Positions 53,854 through 63,737 are shown, counted from the stretch's first letter. The stretch is 64,000 nucleotides of DNA from Enterobacter genomosp. O (GCF_001022965.1 NZ_LECZ01000027.1:806001-870000); one strand, 5' to 3'. Notes: generated by a model from the letters alone, not told the origin. Numbers and translations are program-made.

Positions 53854-53961
53854 ATGCCAACAAAACGATTTGCCGTAAAACACTGGAAAATGGTGCTGGT
53901 GCTGATTGCCATCTGCGGCGCAATGCTGCTACTTCGTTGGGCGGCAATGATTTGGGGCTAG
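53854..53961 (+). CDS. yniD: YniD, small membrane protein
   Basis: 35 residues, MPTKRFAVKHWKMVLVLIAI then CGAMLLLRWAAMIWG, close to E. coli YniD. One transmembrane helix (about 13-30) with a basic N-terminus, so N-in. Function unknown. AGGATTAGGTT precedes the ATG. In E. coli it also lies by ydiY. Confidence 0.9.
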   Translation: MPTKRFAVKHWKMVLVLIAICGAMLLLRWAAMIWG

Positions 53962-54007
53962 AAGTGAATAACGGTAATCAGATGGGACGTCAAAAGGTCA
54001 GGAGAAA

Positions 54008-54031
54008 CGGGCCGACATCATCATCGGCCCG
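54008..54031. terminator. Hairpin between yniD and ydiY
   Basis: CGGGCCGA, 8-nt loop, TCGGCCCG. Strong stem but no clean T-run on either side; shared terminator for the converging genes is likely. Confidence 0.6.
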
Positions 54032-54037
54032 CCATCA

Positions 54038-54796
54038 TTACATTTTATAACCCAGTGAAATCGTGGTTCTGCGATCGGTATGATCCGGCGCAGTTTCTGG
54101 TGGTGAAGAGTTCCAGGTCACGTTGTAGGCTACTTTCAGACCAAAGTGTTCGTTGATGGCCACGTTCAGCGCCGTCTCAGAGTTCAGCGTCGTATCGTCG
54201 GCACCAAATACAGAAACACCCTGGGTGAATTTGGTGTTGTCAGTCATCTGCCAGGCATAGGTACCGGAAGCGTAACCGAGCGGTTGGGTTTTGGTATCGC
54301 CATCTGTGTACTCGTCATAGCGCACACCCGGACCGAATTCAAAGCGGAAGCTGTGTACCGGACCGTTCAGGAACTGGCGACCATAACCGGCGGTAAACAC
54401 ATCGCGCTGACGATAACCGTTGTAACGGTCGGTTAACCAGCTTGCCTGACCAAACAGGTAGTCATAGTCGGTCATGTTGTAACGGCTACGTCCGCCTACC
54501 GCATATTTCTCGGAAGAGCGTTCGTCATTAGCGGACGTGTTGCTGGCATTACCCCACAGAGACCAGGCGGTGGTGTTACCGTACCAGGTGAGCGTACTGT
54601 CCGCCGTCAGAGAGGAGCTTTTCGTGTTACCGGATTGTGCCAGATACCCTGCGTTCAGGTTACCTTCAAAAGGTTTTTTCGCGGTGGTGGGATCGTCCAT
54701 GACAGTAAAAACGGTATCATCGGCGGCTGCGTTCATAGCTGCAAACACGCCACCCGCCAGCATCAGTGCAGCGGGAACTGTCTTTAAAAGCTTCAT
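54038..54796 (-). CDS. ydiY: YdiY, DUF481 outer-membrane protein
   Basis: 252 residues. Signal peptide (MKLLKTVPAALMLAGGVFAA to AADD), then amphipathic strands with NLNAGYLAQSGNTKSSSLTA and the end DRRTTISLGYKM: a 12-14 strand beta-barrel of the DUF481 type. E. coli ydiY is acid-inducible; function otherwise unknown. Start at 54796; the longer frame has no family support. Confidence 0.9.
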   Translation of the reverse strand: MKLLKTVPAALMLAGGVFAAMNAAADDTVFTVMDDPTTAKKPFEGNLNAGYLAQSGNTKSSSLTADSTLTWYGNTTAWSLWGNASNTSANDERSSEKYAVGGRSRYNMTDYDYLFGQASWLTDRYNGYRQRDVFTAGYGRQFLNGPVHSFRFEFGPGVRYDEYTDGDTKTQPLGYASGTYAWQMTDNTKFTQGVSVFGADDTTLNSETALNVAINEHFGLKVAYNVTWNSSPPETAPDHTDRRTTISLGYKM

Positions 54797-55091
54797 TTTA
54801 TTAAGGAGTCCGTACAACAAAAAAAGAGACCACACGGTCCCGGAATCTTTCTTGAGGATCAATGACAAGGCGTCCAGAGAAAGGTAACAAATTATAAAAA
54901 GCCGCAAATAACATAGCAATGATTTCTTATTTCATTTTTTGAATAAGAACGATCCCAAAAAGCGTTTTATTTTATATAAGCCGCACCGCATTTTTCGTCA
55001 TTATTCATATTTAAAATCATACTGTTATTTACATTGCCTTCCTGCTAAATGGTGCCAGGCTAATAAGAACCCATGCTAAAAGGAGGTAATG

Positions 55092-56024
55092 ATGGTTTCT
55101 ATCTACACCCTGACGCTCTCCCCTTCCCTGGATTCCGCAACCCTGACGCCGCAGATTTACCCGGAAGGTAAATTGCGCTGTAGCGCCCCGGTCTTTGAGC
55201 CCGGCGGCGGCGGTATCAACGTGGCGCGCGCCATTACACATCTCGGCGGCAAAGCGACGGCAATCTTCCCCGTCGGCGGTGCGACCGGCGAACACCTGGT
55301 CTCTCTGCTGGCAGATGAACAGGTGGCCGCAGAGACCGTCGAGGCCAAAGACTGGACGCGGCAGAACCTGCATGTACACGTGGAATCAAGCGGCGAGCAG
55401 TACCGTTTTGTCATGCCCGGCGCGAAACTCAGTGATGATGAGTTTCGCAAGCTTGAAGAGAAAGTGCTGACGATAGAAAGCGGCGCGCTGCTGGTCGTAA
55501 GCGGCAGCCTGCCGCCCGGCGTCAGCACGGAAAAATTAACCGCGCTTATTCAGGCCGCGCAGCAGCGCGGGATCCGCTGCATTGTCGACAGCAGCGGCGA
55601 GGCCCTGCAGGCGGCCCTGGTGCCGGGCAATCTGGAGCTGGTCAAACCCAACCAGAAAGAGCTAAGCGCACTGGTCAACCGCGAGCTGACGCAGCCTGAT
55701 GATGTTCGCACCGCCGCGCAGGAGCTGGTACGCAGCGGCAAAGCTCGACGCGTCGTGGTTTCCCTTGGCCCTCAGGGGGCGCTGGCCGTCGATGAAACGT
55801 CGTCCGTTCAGGTTGTCCCGCCGCCGATGAAAAGTCAAAGCACGGTAGGCGCTGGGGATAGCATGGTGGGCGCCATGACGCTGAAACTGGCGCAGGGCGC
55901 GTCGCTGCTGGAAATGACGCGTTACGGCGTGGCAGCAGGTAGCGCCGCAACCATCAACAAAGGCACGCGTCTTTGTTCGCTGTCCGATACGCAAAAAATT
56001 GTCGATTACCTGTCCCAAAATTAA
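55092..56024 (+). CDS. pfkB: PfkB, 6-phosphofructokinase II
   Basis: 310 residues. Ribokinase-family sugar kinase: fructose 6-phosphate plus ATP to fructose 1,6-bisphosphate. EPGGGGINVARAITHLGG at the first sugar-kinase signature, KPNQKELSALVNRELTQ, and STVGAGDSMVGAMTLKLAQG with the catalytic Asp. ATG 55092 lies 6 nt after AGGAGG; ATG 55089 is an alternative one codon earlier. Confidence 0.95.
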   Translation: MVSIYTLTLSPSLDSATLTPQIYPEGKLRCSAPVFEPGGGGINVARAITHLGGKATAIFPVGGATGEHLVSLLADEQVAAETVEAKDWTRQNLHVHVESSGEQYRFVMPGAKLSDDEFRKLEEKVLTIESGALLVVSGSLPPGVSTEKLTALIQAAQQRGIRCIVDSSGEALQAALVPGNLELVKPNQKELSALVNRELTQPDDVRTAAQELVRSGKARRVVVSLGPQGALAVDETSSVQVVPPPMKSQSTVGAGDSMVGAMTLKLAQGASLLEMTRYGVAAGSAATINKGTRLCSLSDTQKIVDYLSQN

Positions 56025-56130
56025 CGCCTGTTCCCCTTCATCGTTATGGAGGGGAATGCTATCTCTCAGTCGCCAAACGCAAACTATCGGCTATGCTAAG
56101 AAAAATTCCATGATAACAATGAGGTGAATT

Positions 56131-56421
56131 ATGAGCAGTGGTGACATCACCCGCTACGTCGTGACCATCAACATTCATGCAGCATCGCTGACCGAGCTGA
56201 ATGAGCTCAACAATGCCTTTACCCGGGCTAATTTTCTCCTCACGCTCACGGATGACGAGGGCAATGTCCATGATTTAGGTACCCTGACATTCGGCCTGAT
56301 CAGCCCCCTGAGACAGGAAGAGGTTCAAGCGCTGAGCGCCAGCCTGGTGGAAAGCGTGACCGACAAGCCAGCCGAAATTGACGTGGAAACCTGGGAAAGC
56401 TGGCATAAAAAAGAACAATAA
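56131..56421 (+). CDS. ydiZ: YdiZ, conserved protein
   Basis: 96 residues, E. coli length. Starts MSSGDITRYVVTINIHAASL, with the DLGTLTFGLISPLRQEEVQA middle and an acidic helical tail ending SWHKKEQ. Soluble. Function unknown; it keeps its E. coli place between pfkB and yniA. Confidence 0.9.
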   Translation: MSSGDITRYVVTINIHAASLTELNELNNAFTRANFLLTLTDDEGNVHDLGTLTFGLISPLRQEEVQALSASLVESVTDKPAEIDVETWESWHKKEQ

Positions 56422-56526
56422 GTGCCCTGCATGAATTTAAACCGCTCAGGTGTGCGTTAGTTCGTATTTTTTTACCGCAATTATGCGCTAACTTTATGAT
56501 CTGGCAGACAACATGGGAGAGACAAC

Positions 56527-57387
56527 ATGTGGCAGGCTATCAGTCATCTTTTAAGTGAGCAACTGGGTGAAGGTGAAATCGAACTGCGTAACGAACTGCC
56601 AGGCGGAGAGATCCACGCCGCGTGGCATTTACGCTACGCAGGACGCGATCTTTTCGTTAAATGCGACGAGCGAGAGCTGCTCCCGATATTTACCGCCGAA
56701 GCCGATCAGCTGGAGCTGCTGTCGCGCAGTAAAACGGTGACCGTCCCGCAGGTCCTGGCCGTGGGTAGCGACCGCGACTACAGTTTCCTGGTCATGGAAT
56801 ATCTCCCTGCCCGTCCGCTTGATGCCCACAATGCTTTCATTCTTGGTCAACAGCTCGCGCGCCTGCATCAATGGAGCGACCAGCCGCAGTTTGGTCTCGA
56901 TTTTGACAACGACCTCTCCACCACGCCACAGCCCAACGCCTGGCAGCGCCGCTGGTCGACGTTTTTTGCCGAGCAGCGCATTGGCTGGCAGCTCGAGCTG
57001 GCCGCTGAGAAAGGGCTGGAATTTGGCAACATTGATGCCATCGTTGAGCACGTTCAACAGCGTCTGGCATCCCACCAGCCTCAGGCGTCTCTGCTTCACG
57101 GGGATTTGTGGTCCGATAACTGCGCGCTGGGTCCCAACGGCCCCTACATCTTCGACCCGGCCTGCTACTGGGGTGACAGAGAGTGCGATCTTGCCATGCT
57201 GCCGCTGCACCCTGAACAGCCGCCGCAAATCTACGACGGGTACCAGTCTGTTTCCCCTCTGCCGCCCGGTTTCCTCGATCGTCAGCCGGTGTATCAGCTC
57301 TATACGCTGATGAACCGTGCCATTCTTTTTGGCGGTGAACACCTCGTCAACGCGCAGCGGGCGCTCGAACGCATGCTTGCCGCCTGA
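56527..57387 (+). CDS. yniA: YniA, fructosamine-kinase family protein
   Basis: 286 residues. Aminoglycoside-phosphotransferase-like fold: LPGGEIHAAWHLRYAGRDLF with nucleotide Lys, FLVMEYLPARPLD hinge, catalytic LLHGDLWSDNCALGPNGPYI and metal site FDPACYWGDRECDLAM. Fructosamine-3-kinase relatives repair glycated protein or sugars; the true substrate of YniA is unproven. Same length as E. coli YniA. Confidence 0.92.
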   Translation: MWQAISHLLSEQLGEGEIELRNELPGGEIHAAWHLRYAGRDLFVKCDERELLPIFTAEADQLELLSRSKTVTVPQVLAVGSDRDYSFLVMEYLPARPLDAHNAFILGQQLARLHQWSDQPQFGLDFDNDLSTTPQPNAWQRRWSTFFAEQRIGWQLELAAEKGLEFGNIDAIVEHVQQRLASHQPQASLLHGDLWSDNCALGPNGPYIFDPACYWGDRECDLAMLPLHPEQPPQIYDGYQSVSPLPPGFLDRQPVYQLYTLMNRAILFGGEHLVNAQRALERMLAA

Positions 57388-57394
57388 GAAGAGA

Positions 57395-57418
57395 AAGGGT
57401 GGCCTTACCGCCACCCTT
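57395..57418. terminator. Bidirectional terminator yniA/yniB
   Basis: AAGGGTGGC, 6-nt loop, GCCACCCTT between the converging stops. Confidence 0.82.
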
Positions 57419-57423
57419 ATCGG

Positions 57424-57960
57424 TTACAGAAAGCCGAGCAGTGAGAAGAAGAAATACCCCGCCACAATGATGAGCACGGGAAGGATATAGAGCGGGAAAA
57501 TCTGCAGGAAAATGGTATGACGCGGAACAACAATGCGGGATTCAATCTGCTCCCGACTCATTCCTTCCGGGCCTTTGGCCTGCTCCAGAATAAGCTGGTC
57601 CTCAACGCCTTCGCGTAAAAAGCGCGTCTGGCGGCTCATTCGCGCGCCAGAGGCCTGCAGGGCCAGGGCGACAAAGATCAGGGCGTAGATTATCCAGAAG
57701 CCGATATTCAGCTGGTGCTGAAAGTCCGGAGTGGGCGAGTTGAACCAGAAGACATTCAAAAATGGCGTATTAAAACGCATCATCTCAATCATGACATGAG
57801 CGAAATCAAGCATTACCGCATTGATACCCGGCTGTTTTTCGCTGTGATCGTACATAAATTTGAGCACAGAGATCAGCGTAGAAATGACGGCGGGAATAAA
57901 ACTCACCCAACCCGCAATACGTTTTAAGACCGCGATGCGTCCAGCTTGTTGATACGTCAT
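57424..57960 (-). CDS. yniB: YniB, inner-membrane protein
   Basis: 178 residues, E. coli length. About four membrane spans, among them VSFIPAVISTLISVLKFMY, IGFWIIYALIFVALALQASG and the C-terminal IFPLYILPVLIIVAGYFFFS. Function unknown. Divergent from hxpB. Confidence 0.9.
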   Translation of the reverse strand: MTYQQAGRIAVLKRIAGWVSFIPAVISTLISVLKFMYDHSEKQPGINAVMLDFAHVMIEMMRFNTPFLNVFWFNSPTPDFQHQLNIGFWIIYALIFVALALQASGARMSRQTRFLREGVEDQLILEQAKGPEGMSREQIESRIVVPRHTIFLQIFPLYILPVLIIVAGYFFFSLLGFL

Positions 57961-58108
57961 CAGTTCCTCTTCATAAAGACGCGTTATTTGTGCCTAAGTC
58001 TACCTGCTGGTCATCAATTTCGCCCGCTCTTTAAAAGCAATATGCTAAATTGCAGAGTGTGCTTAGCACTTATCGTCTGTCGAACACCCTGGATAAGGAG
58101 ACGTTGTG

Positions 58109-58780
58109 ATGTCGACACCGCGCCAAATACTTGCCGCAATTTTTGACATGGATGGATTACTGATCGATTCCGAACCGTTGTGGGATCGCGCCGAGCTGGA
58201 CGTCATGGCCAGCCTTGGCGTTGATATCAATCGCCGTAATGAACTCCCTGATACGCTGGGGCTGCGCATCGATATGGTGGTTGATCTGTGGTTTGCCCAA
58301 CAGCCGTGGGTTGGACCCGATCGCGAAGAAGTGACCGCACGCATAATCAGCCGCGCCATTTCGCTGGTCGAAGAGAACAGGCCGCTGCTGCCCGGCGTGC
58401 GTGACGCCATTGCGCTGTGTAAAGCTCAGGGGCTGAAGGTCGGTCTGGCATCGGCTTCACCGCTGCATATGCTGGAAAAAGTGCTCACCATGTTTGAGCT
58501 GCGCGACAGCTTTGACGCCCTTGCGTCCGCTGAAAAGCTGCCGTACAGCAAGCCACACCCGCAGGTTTATCTGGATTGTGCCGCTAAGCTGGGTCTTGAT
58601 CCCCTCAACTGCGTTGCGCTGGAAGATTCCGTTAACGGTATGGTGGCGTCGAAGGCCGCGCGGATGCGCTCCATTGTGGTGCCCGCTGAAGAGGGCCGCC
58701 ACGACCCCCGGTTTGCCCTGGCCGATGTGAAGCTCACCTCACTGACAGAGCTCACCGCACGGCACCTGCAGGGCGGTTAA
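58109..58780 (+). CDS. hxpB: HxpB (YniC), HAD hexitol/sugar phosphatase
   Basis: 223 residues. HAD motif I FDMDGLLIDSE (nucleophile and acid Asp), motif II GLASASP, Lys in EKLPYSKPHPQVYL and motif IV LEDSVNGMVASKAA. Dephosphorylates sugar phosphates such as 2-deoxyglucose 6-phosphate. ATG 58109 has AAGGAG at proper distance; a GTG at 58106 is one codon earlier. Confidence 0.94.
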   Translation: MSTPRQILAAIFDMDGLLIDSEPLWDRAELDVMASLGVDINRRNELPDTLGLRIDMVVDLWFAQQPWVGPDREEVTARIISRAISLVEENRPLLPGVRDAIALCKAQGLKVGLASASPLHMLEKVLTMFELRDSFDALASAEKLPYSKPHPQVYLDCAAKLGLDPLNCVALEDSVNGMVASKAARMRSIVVPAEEGRHDPRFALADVKLTSLTELTARHLQGG

Positions 58781-58849
58781 CGCTTCCCGCCGGTTTGTGA
58801 CAAACAGTTACACCGTCACCTCTTCCGCCTACTGTATAAAAACCCTATA

Positions 58850-58865
58850 CTGTATGAATTGACAG
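58850..58865. promoter_or_regulatory. LexA (SOS) box of ydjM
   Basis: CTGTATGAATTGACAG, exact CTGT-N8-ACAG, 17 bp before the ydjM ATG. A poorer half-site begins at 58832. ydjM is a LexA-repressed SOS gene in E. coli. Confidence 0.85.
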
Positions 58866-58881
58866 TTTCGTGGGTTTTATC

Positions 58882-59472
58882 ATGACGGCGGAAGGCCACC
58901 TGCTTTTTTCAATTGCGTGCGCAGTATTTGCCAAAAACGCTGAACTCACTCCCGTGCTGGCGCAGGGGGACTGGTGGCATATTGTCCCTTCCGCCGTACT
59001 AACCTGTCTGCTGCCCGATATTGACCACCCGAAATCCTTCCTCGGACAGCGCCTGAAGTGGGTGTCGAAACCCATCGCCCGCGCGTTCGGCCACCGGGGG
59101 TTTACGCACAGCCTGCTGGCCGTGTTTGGCCTGCTGACGCTTTTCTATTTAAAAGTGCCCGAAAGCTGGATTGTCCCTGCCGACGCCATTCAGGGGATGG
59201 TGCTGGGTTATTTAAGCCATATTCTCGCCGACATGCTCACGCCTGCGGGCGTGCCGCTGCTGTGGCCCTGCCGCTGGCGTTTTCGTTTTCCCATCCTTGC
59301 CCCGCAGAAAGGTAACCAGCTAGAGCGCGCACTGTGCATGGCGCTGTTTGCTTACGCGGTCTGGATGCCGCAAACACTGCCCGAAAACAGTGCAGTCCGC
59401 TGGTCTTCCCAAATGATTAATTCGCTGCAATTTCAGTTTAATCGCTTTATTCATCACCAGATTGAACAGTAA
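58882..59472 (+). CDS. ydjM: YdjM, SOS-induced inner-membrane DUF457 protein
   Basis: 196 residues. DUF457/YdjM hydrolase-like family: MTAEGHLLFSIACAVFA with the first His, LLPDIDHPKSFLGQRLKW and HRGFTHSLLAVFGLL metal-type His/Asp motifs, LSHILADMLTPAGVPLLWP. Several membrane spans. Role unknown; some relatives act on phospholipids. Start at ATG 58882, just after the LexA box. Confidence 0.92.
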   Translation: MTAEGHLLFSIACAVFAKNAELTPVLAQGDWWHIVPSAVLTCLLPDIDHPKSFLGQRLKWVSKPIARAFGHRGFTHSLLAVFGLLTLFYLKVPESWIVPADAIQGMVLGYLSHILADMLTPAGVPLLWPCRWRFRFPILAPQKGNQLERALCMALFAYAVWMPQTLPENSAVRWSSQMINSLQFQFNRFIHHQIEQ

Positions 59473-59599
59473 ACCAACAAAATCATCCCGTTTGTCATAA
59501 ACCATTCCATTTGGATATAAGCGCTACATCACACTTCTGCTAACCTTCCGCCAACAGGATCGGTAAAAACCGACCCGATAATAAATCAGGAGAACGGGG

Positions 59600-60991
59600 A
59601 TGAATTTTCCACTCATCGCGAACGTCGTTGTGTTCGTTGTATTGCTATTGCTTCTCGCGCAGGCGCGCCACAAACAGTGGAGTCTGGCGAAAAAGGTGCT
59701 GGTTGGTCTGGCCATGGGTGTCGTATTTGGTCTGGCACTACAGGCGATTTATGGCTCCGATAATCCAGTTCTGAAAGATTCTATTCAGTGGTTCAACATT
59801 GTCGGTAACGGCTATGTCCAGCTGCTGCAGATGATCGTTATGCCGCTGGTATTCGCCTCTATTCTGAGCGCCGTTGCGCGCCTGCATAACGCAACCCAGC
59901 TGGGCAAAATCAGCTTCCTGACCATTGGTACGCTGCTGTTTACCACGCTGATTGCCGCGCTGGTGGGTGTGCTGGTGACCAACCTGTTTGGCCTGACCGC
60001 CGAAGGTCTGGTTCAGGGTAGCGCTGAAACGGCGCGTCTGACCGCGATTCAAACCAACTACGTGGGTAAAGTGGCTGACCTGACGGTACCGCAGATGGTG
60101 CTCTCCTTCATTCCGAAGAACCCGTTTGCTGACCTGACCGGCGCGAGCCCAACCTCCATCATCAGCGTGGTCATTTTCGCCGCCTTCCTCGGCGTGGCGG
60201 CGCTGAAGCTGCTGAAAGACGACGCGCCAAAAGGCGAGCGCGTGCTGGTTGCTATTGATACCCTGCAAAGCTGGGTGATGAAGCTGGTTCGTCTGGTGAT
60301 GCAGTTAACCCCCTACGGCGTTCTGGCGCTGATGACCAAAGTGGTTGCCGGCTCTAACCTGCAGGACATCATTAAGCTGGGTAGCTTCGTCATCGCCTCT
60401 TATCTGGGTCTGGGCATTATGTTCGTGGTGCACGGTATCCTGCTGGGCGTGAACGGCGTCAGCCCGCTGAAGTACTTCCGTAAAGTCTGGCCGGTGCTGA
60501 CCTTTGCCTTCACCAGCCGCTCCAGCGCCGCATCTATTCCGCTGAACGTTGAAGCGCAAACCCGTCGTCTGGGCGTGCCTGAATCCATCGCCAGCTTCTC
60601 CGCCTCCTTCGGTGCGACCATTGGTCAGAACGGCTGTGCGGGTCTTTACCCGGCCATGCTGGCGGTGATGGTTGCCCCGACGGTGGGTATCAACCCGCTG
60701 GATCCGGTCTGGATCGCCACGCTGGTCGGGATTGTTACCGTGAGTTCCGCAGGCGTTGCGGGCGTTGGCGGCGGTGCAACCTTCGCCGCGCTGATTGTTC
60801 TGCCTGCGCTGGGCCTGCCGGTCACGCTGGTCGCCCTGCTGATCTCCGTTGAACCGCTGATCGACATGGGCCGTACCGCGCTGAACGTCAGCGGCTCCAT
60901 GACCGCCGGTACGCTGACCAGCCAGTGGCTGAAGCAGACTGACAAAGCGATTCTGGAAAGGGAAGACGACGCCGAGCTGGCGCACCGTTAA
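59600..60991 (+). CDS. tcyP: TcyP, L-cystine:cation symporter
   Basis: 463 residues, E. coli length. DAACS family: about 8 spans, MIVMPLVFASILSAVARLHN, TFAFTSRSSAASIPLNVEAQ (the serine-rich HP1-like loop), ASFGATIGQNGCAGLYPAML and GVAGVGGGATFAALIVLPAL. Imports cystine for sulfur and redox balance. GGAGAA precedes the ATG. Former name YdjN. Confidence 0.94.
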   Translation: MNFPLIANVVVFVVLLLLLAQARHKQWSLAKKVLVGLAMGVVFGLALQAIYGSDNPVLKDSIQWFNIVGNGYVQLLQMIVMPLVFASILSAVARLHNATQLGKISFLTIGTLLFTTLIAALVGVLVTNLFGLTAEGLVQGSAETARLTAIQTNYVGKVADLTVPQMVLSFIPKNPFADLTGASPTSIISVVIFAAFLGVAALKLLKDDAPKGERVLVAIDTLQSWVMKLVRLVMQLTPYGVLALMTKVVAGSNLQDIIKLGSFVIASYLGLGIMFVVHGILLGVNGVSPLKYFRKVWPVLTFAFTSRSSAASIPLNVEAQTRRLGVPESIASFSASFGATIGQNGCAGLYPAMLAVMVAPTVGINPLDPVWIATLVGIVTVSSAGVAGVGGGATFAALIVLPALGLPVTLVALLISVEPLIDMGRTALNVSGSMTAGTLTSQWLKQTDKAILEREDDAELAHR

Positions 60992-61002
60992 TCACTGTAG
61001 AA

Positions 61003-61033
61003 ATAAAAAAACCGCCTGATGGCGGTTTTTTTA
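61003..61033. terminator. Bidirectional terminator tcyP/cedA
   Basis: A7, ACCGCC, loop TGAT, GGCGGT, T7 between the converging genes. Confidence 0.92.
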
Positions 61034-61039
61034 TGGCTG

Positions 61040-61279
61040 TTATTCTTCAACCTCTTCATCCTGGCGGACCTGCATCGCCCACCGCTGCGCTGACTCCGGC
61101 ACGGTAAACGTGGGAGAGCGACGAAAATGTTCGCCGATTAGCACAAAGGCCACGTATTTGCCCCGCAGTTGCCAGACATCGCGATACCCCTCCACTTTCA
61201 GGGCATGGTCAGGCGGCGCGGGCTCAACGCGGGGCACATAGCTAATAACCTGGCGGTTTTGTTGACGAAGAGGTTTCAT
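61040..61279 (-). CDS. cedA: CedA, cell division modulator
   Basis: 79 residues; E. coli CedA is 80. Core KPLRQQNRQVISYVPRVEPA, YRDVWQLRGKYVAFVLIGE and TVPESAQRWAMQVRQ. Restores division in over-initiating dnaA(cos) cells in E. coli and associates with RNA polymerase/DNA. Start ATG 61279; the longer frame to 61396 is not in the family. Confidence 0.92.
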   Translation of the reverse strand: MKPLRQQNRQVISYVPRVEPAPPDHALKVEGYRDVWQLRGKYVAFVLIGEHFRRSPTFTVPESAQRWAMQVRQDEEVEE

Positions 61280-61482
61280 AAGCGACGGGTTCACTAAAGC
61301 AAATTCTTGAAGCAGGAAAATTCTATGATAGCCGATTCTGCCACCTTCCGTCGCGCCCCGCGTGGGTGAGAAGGCTCCTTTCGTTAATGACGGCATGTGA
61401 AAACTCTTAGTTCGCGAGCCATTTCACGACATTGTTCTATCCTTAATAGGGTTTTTAGCAATGAATCAAGGAGAATCGTGCA

Positions 61483-63732
61483 ATGTCGAACAAAGATAAA
61501 ACACATCAGTCACCCATTCATGGCACTGAAGAATCTCAACCGGGCATGGACTCTCTCGCCCCTTCTGACGGCTCTCACCGCCCCTCCCCTGGCCCTTCCG
61601 CCCCAGGCGAACAGCCTACCGCACCGGGAAGCATGAAATCCCCGGACACCGGGAACGAGAAGCTGAAATCGCTTGAGCCACACCGAAAAGGCGGCGAAGG
61701 TTTTGCGCTGACAACCAATCAGGGCGTACGCATCTCCGATGACCAGAACTCCCTGCGGGCCGGGACGCGCGGGCCAACCCTGCTGGAAGACTTTATCCTG
61801 CGGGAAAAAATCACCCATTTTGACCACGAACGGATACCGGAACGCATCGTCCACGCGCGCGGTTCCGCTGCGCACGGCTACTTCCAGCCTTATAAGAGCC
61901 TGAAAGCGATCACCAAAGCGGATTTCCTCTCCGACCCGGATAAGATCACCCCGGTGTTCGTGCGTTTCTCCACCGTGCAGGGTGGCGCGGGGTCAGCCGA
62001 CACGGTGCGCGATATCCGCGGCTTTGCCACCAAGTTTTATACCGAAGAGGGTATTTTCGACCTGGTCGGCAACAACACCCCGGTGTTTTTCATTCAGGAT
62101 GCGCATAAATTCCCTGACTTTGTCCATGCGGTAAAACCGGAGCCCCACTGGGCCATACCGCAGGGCCAAAGCGCGCACGATACCTTCTGGGACTATGTCT
62201 CCCTGCAGCCTGAAACCTTGCACAACGTGATGTGGGCGATGTCAGACCGGGGGATTCCGCGCAGTTATCGTACGATGGAAGGGTTTGGTATTCATACCTT
62301 CCGTCTGATCAACGCCGAGGGAAAAGCGACGTTTGTCCGTTTCCACTGGAAGCCGGTTGCGGGTAAAGCCTCACTGGTGTGGGATGAGGCGCAGAAGCTG
62401 ACCGGGCGCGATCCGGACTTCCACCGCCGCGAGCTGTGGGAATCCATTGAAGCGGGTGACTTCCCGGAATATGAACTGGGCCTGCAGCTCATTCCGGAGG
62501 AGGACGAATTTAAGTTCGATTTCGATCTCCTTGACCCGACCAAGCTGATCCCGGAAGAGCTGGTCCCGGTTCAGCTGGTGGGTAAAATGGTGCTCAACCG
62601 CAACCCGGATAACTTCTTTGCCGAAAACGAGCAGGTCGCGTTCCACCCGGGGCATATCGTGCCGGGGCTGGACTTCACCAACGATCCGCTGTTACAGGGA
62701 CGCTTGTTCTCGTATACCGATACGCAGATCAGCCGCCTTGGCGGGCCGAACTTCCACGAAATTCCGATTAACCGGCCAACCTGCCCGTACCACAATTTCC
62801 AGCGCGACGGGATGCACCGTCAGGATATTGATACCAACCCGGCCAACTATGAGCCGAACTCCATCAACGATAACTGGCCGCGTGAAACACCTCCCGCGCC
62901 GAAACGCGGTGGATTCGAATCGTATCAGGAACGTGTCGACGGCAACAAAATTCGCGAGCGCAGCCCGTCGTTCGGCGAGTATTACGCCCACCCGCGCCTG
63001 TTCTGGAACAGCCAGACGCCGATTGAGCAGCAGCACATTATCGGCGGCTTCAGCTTTGAGCTCAGCAAAGTGGTGCGCACCTACATCCGCGAGCGCGTGG
63101 TCGATCAGCTAGCGCATATTGATATTCAGCTTGCCCAGAGCGTGGCGGATAACCTGGGCATCACGCTGACCGATGAGCAGCGCAACCTGGCGCCGCCAAA
63201 AGAGGTTAACGGCGTGAAGAAAGATCCGTCGCTGAGCCTGTATGCGGTGCCGGGCGGCTCGATTAAAGGCCGCGTGGTCGCCATTCTCCTGAACGACAAA
63301 ACCCGCGCCAGCGACGTGCTGGGGATCATGCAGGCGCTGAAAACCCAGGGCGTGCACGCCAAACTGCTCTATTCCCGCATGGGTGAAGTGACCGCCGATG
63401 ACGGCTCCGTGCTGCCGGTGGCGGCGACCTTTGCCGGTGCACCGTCGCTGACCGTCGATGCGGTGATTGTGCCGTGCGGGGATATTGCCAGCCTGCTGAA
63501 CAACGGTGACGCCGTTTATTACCTGCTGGAAGCCTATAAGCACCTTAAACCGATCGCGCTGTCCGGCGATGCGCGACAGTTTAAAGCGCAGCTGAAGGTG
63601 GCCGAGCAAGGTGAAGACGGCATTGTCGAAGGCGATAACGTAGACGATGCGTTTATGACGAAGCTGTTTGATCTGCTTGCCGCGCACCGCGTGTGGTCGC
63701 GCAGCAGCAAGATTGACCAGATACCGGCGTAA
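61483..63732 (+). CDS. katE: KatE, catalase HPII
   Basis: 749 residues (E. coli 753). Large-subunit clade II catalase: disordered Ser/Pro N-terminus (1-80), heme core with the essential His in RIVHARGSAAHGYFQ, NNTPVFFIQDAHKFPD, heme Tyr in RLFSYTDTQISRLG, and a C-terminal class I glutaminase-like domain (about 600-749). Stationary-phase, RpoS-dependent in E. coli. Start ATG 61483 with AAGGAG. Confidence 0.97.
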   Translation: MSNKDKTHQSPIHGTEESQPGMDSLAPSDGSHRPSPGPSAPGEQPTAPGSMKSPDTGNEKLKSLEPHRKGGEGFALTTNQGVRISDDQNSLRAGTRGPTLLEDFILREKITHFDHERIPERIVHARGSAAHGYFQPYKSLKAITKADFLSDPDKITPVFVRFSTVQGGAGSADTVRDIRGFATKFYTEEGIFDLVGNNTPVFFIQDAHKFPDFVHAVKPEPHWAIPQGQSAHDTFWDYVSLQPETLHNVMWAMSDRGIPRSYRTMEGFGIHTFRLINAEGKATFVRFHWKPVAGKASLVWDEAQKLTGRDPDFHRRELWESIEAGDFPEYELGLQLIPEEDEFKFDFDLLDPTKLIPEELVPVQLVGKMVLNRNPDNFFAENEQVAFHPGHIVPGLDFTNDPLLQGRLFSYTDTQISRLGGPNFHEIPINRPTCPYHNFQRDGMHRQDIDTNPANYEPNSINDNWPRETPPAPKRGGFESYQERVDGNKIRERSPSFGEYYAHPRLFWNSQTPIEQQHIIGGFSFELSKVVRTYIRERVVDQLAHIDIQLAQSVADNLGITLTDEQRNLAPPKEVNGVKKDPSLSLYAVPGGSIKGRVVAILLNDKTRASDVLGIMQALKTQGVHAKLLYSRMGEVTADDGSVLPVAATFAGAPSLTVDAVIVPCGDIASLLNNGDAVYYLLEAYKHLKPIALSGDARQFKAQLKVAEQGEDGIVEGDNVDDAFMTKLFDLLAAHRVWSRSSKIDQIPA

Positions 63733-63737
63733 AAAAA

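Noticed and set aside
58832..58847. Second LexA box before ydjM
   Set aside because: Has CTGT but the right half reads CCTA rather than ACAG; kept only as a half-site.
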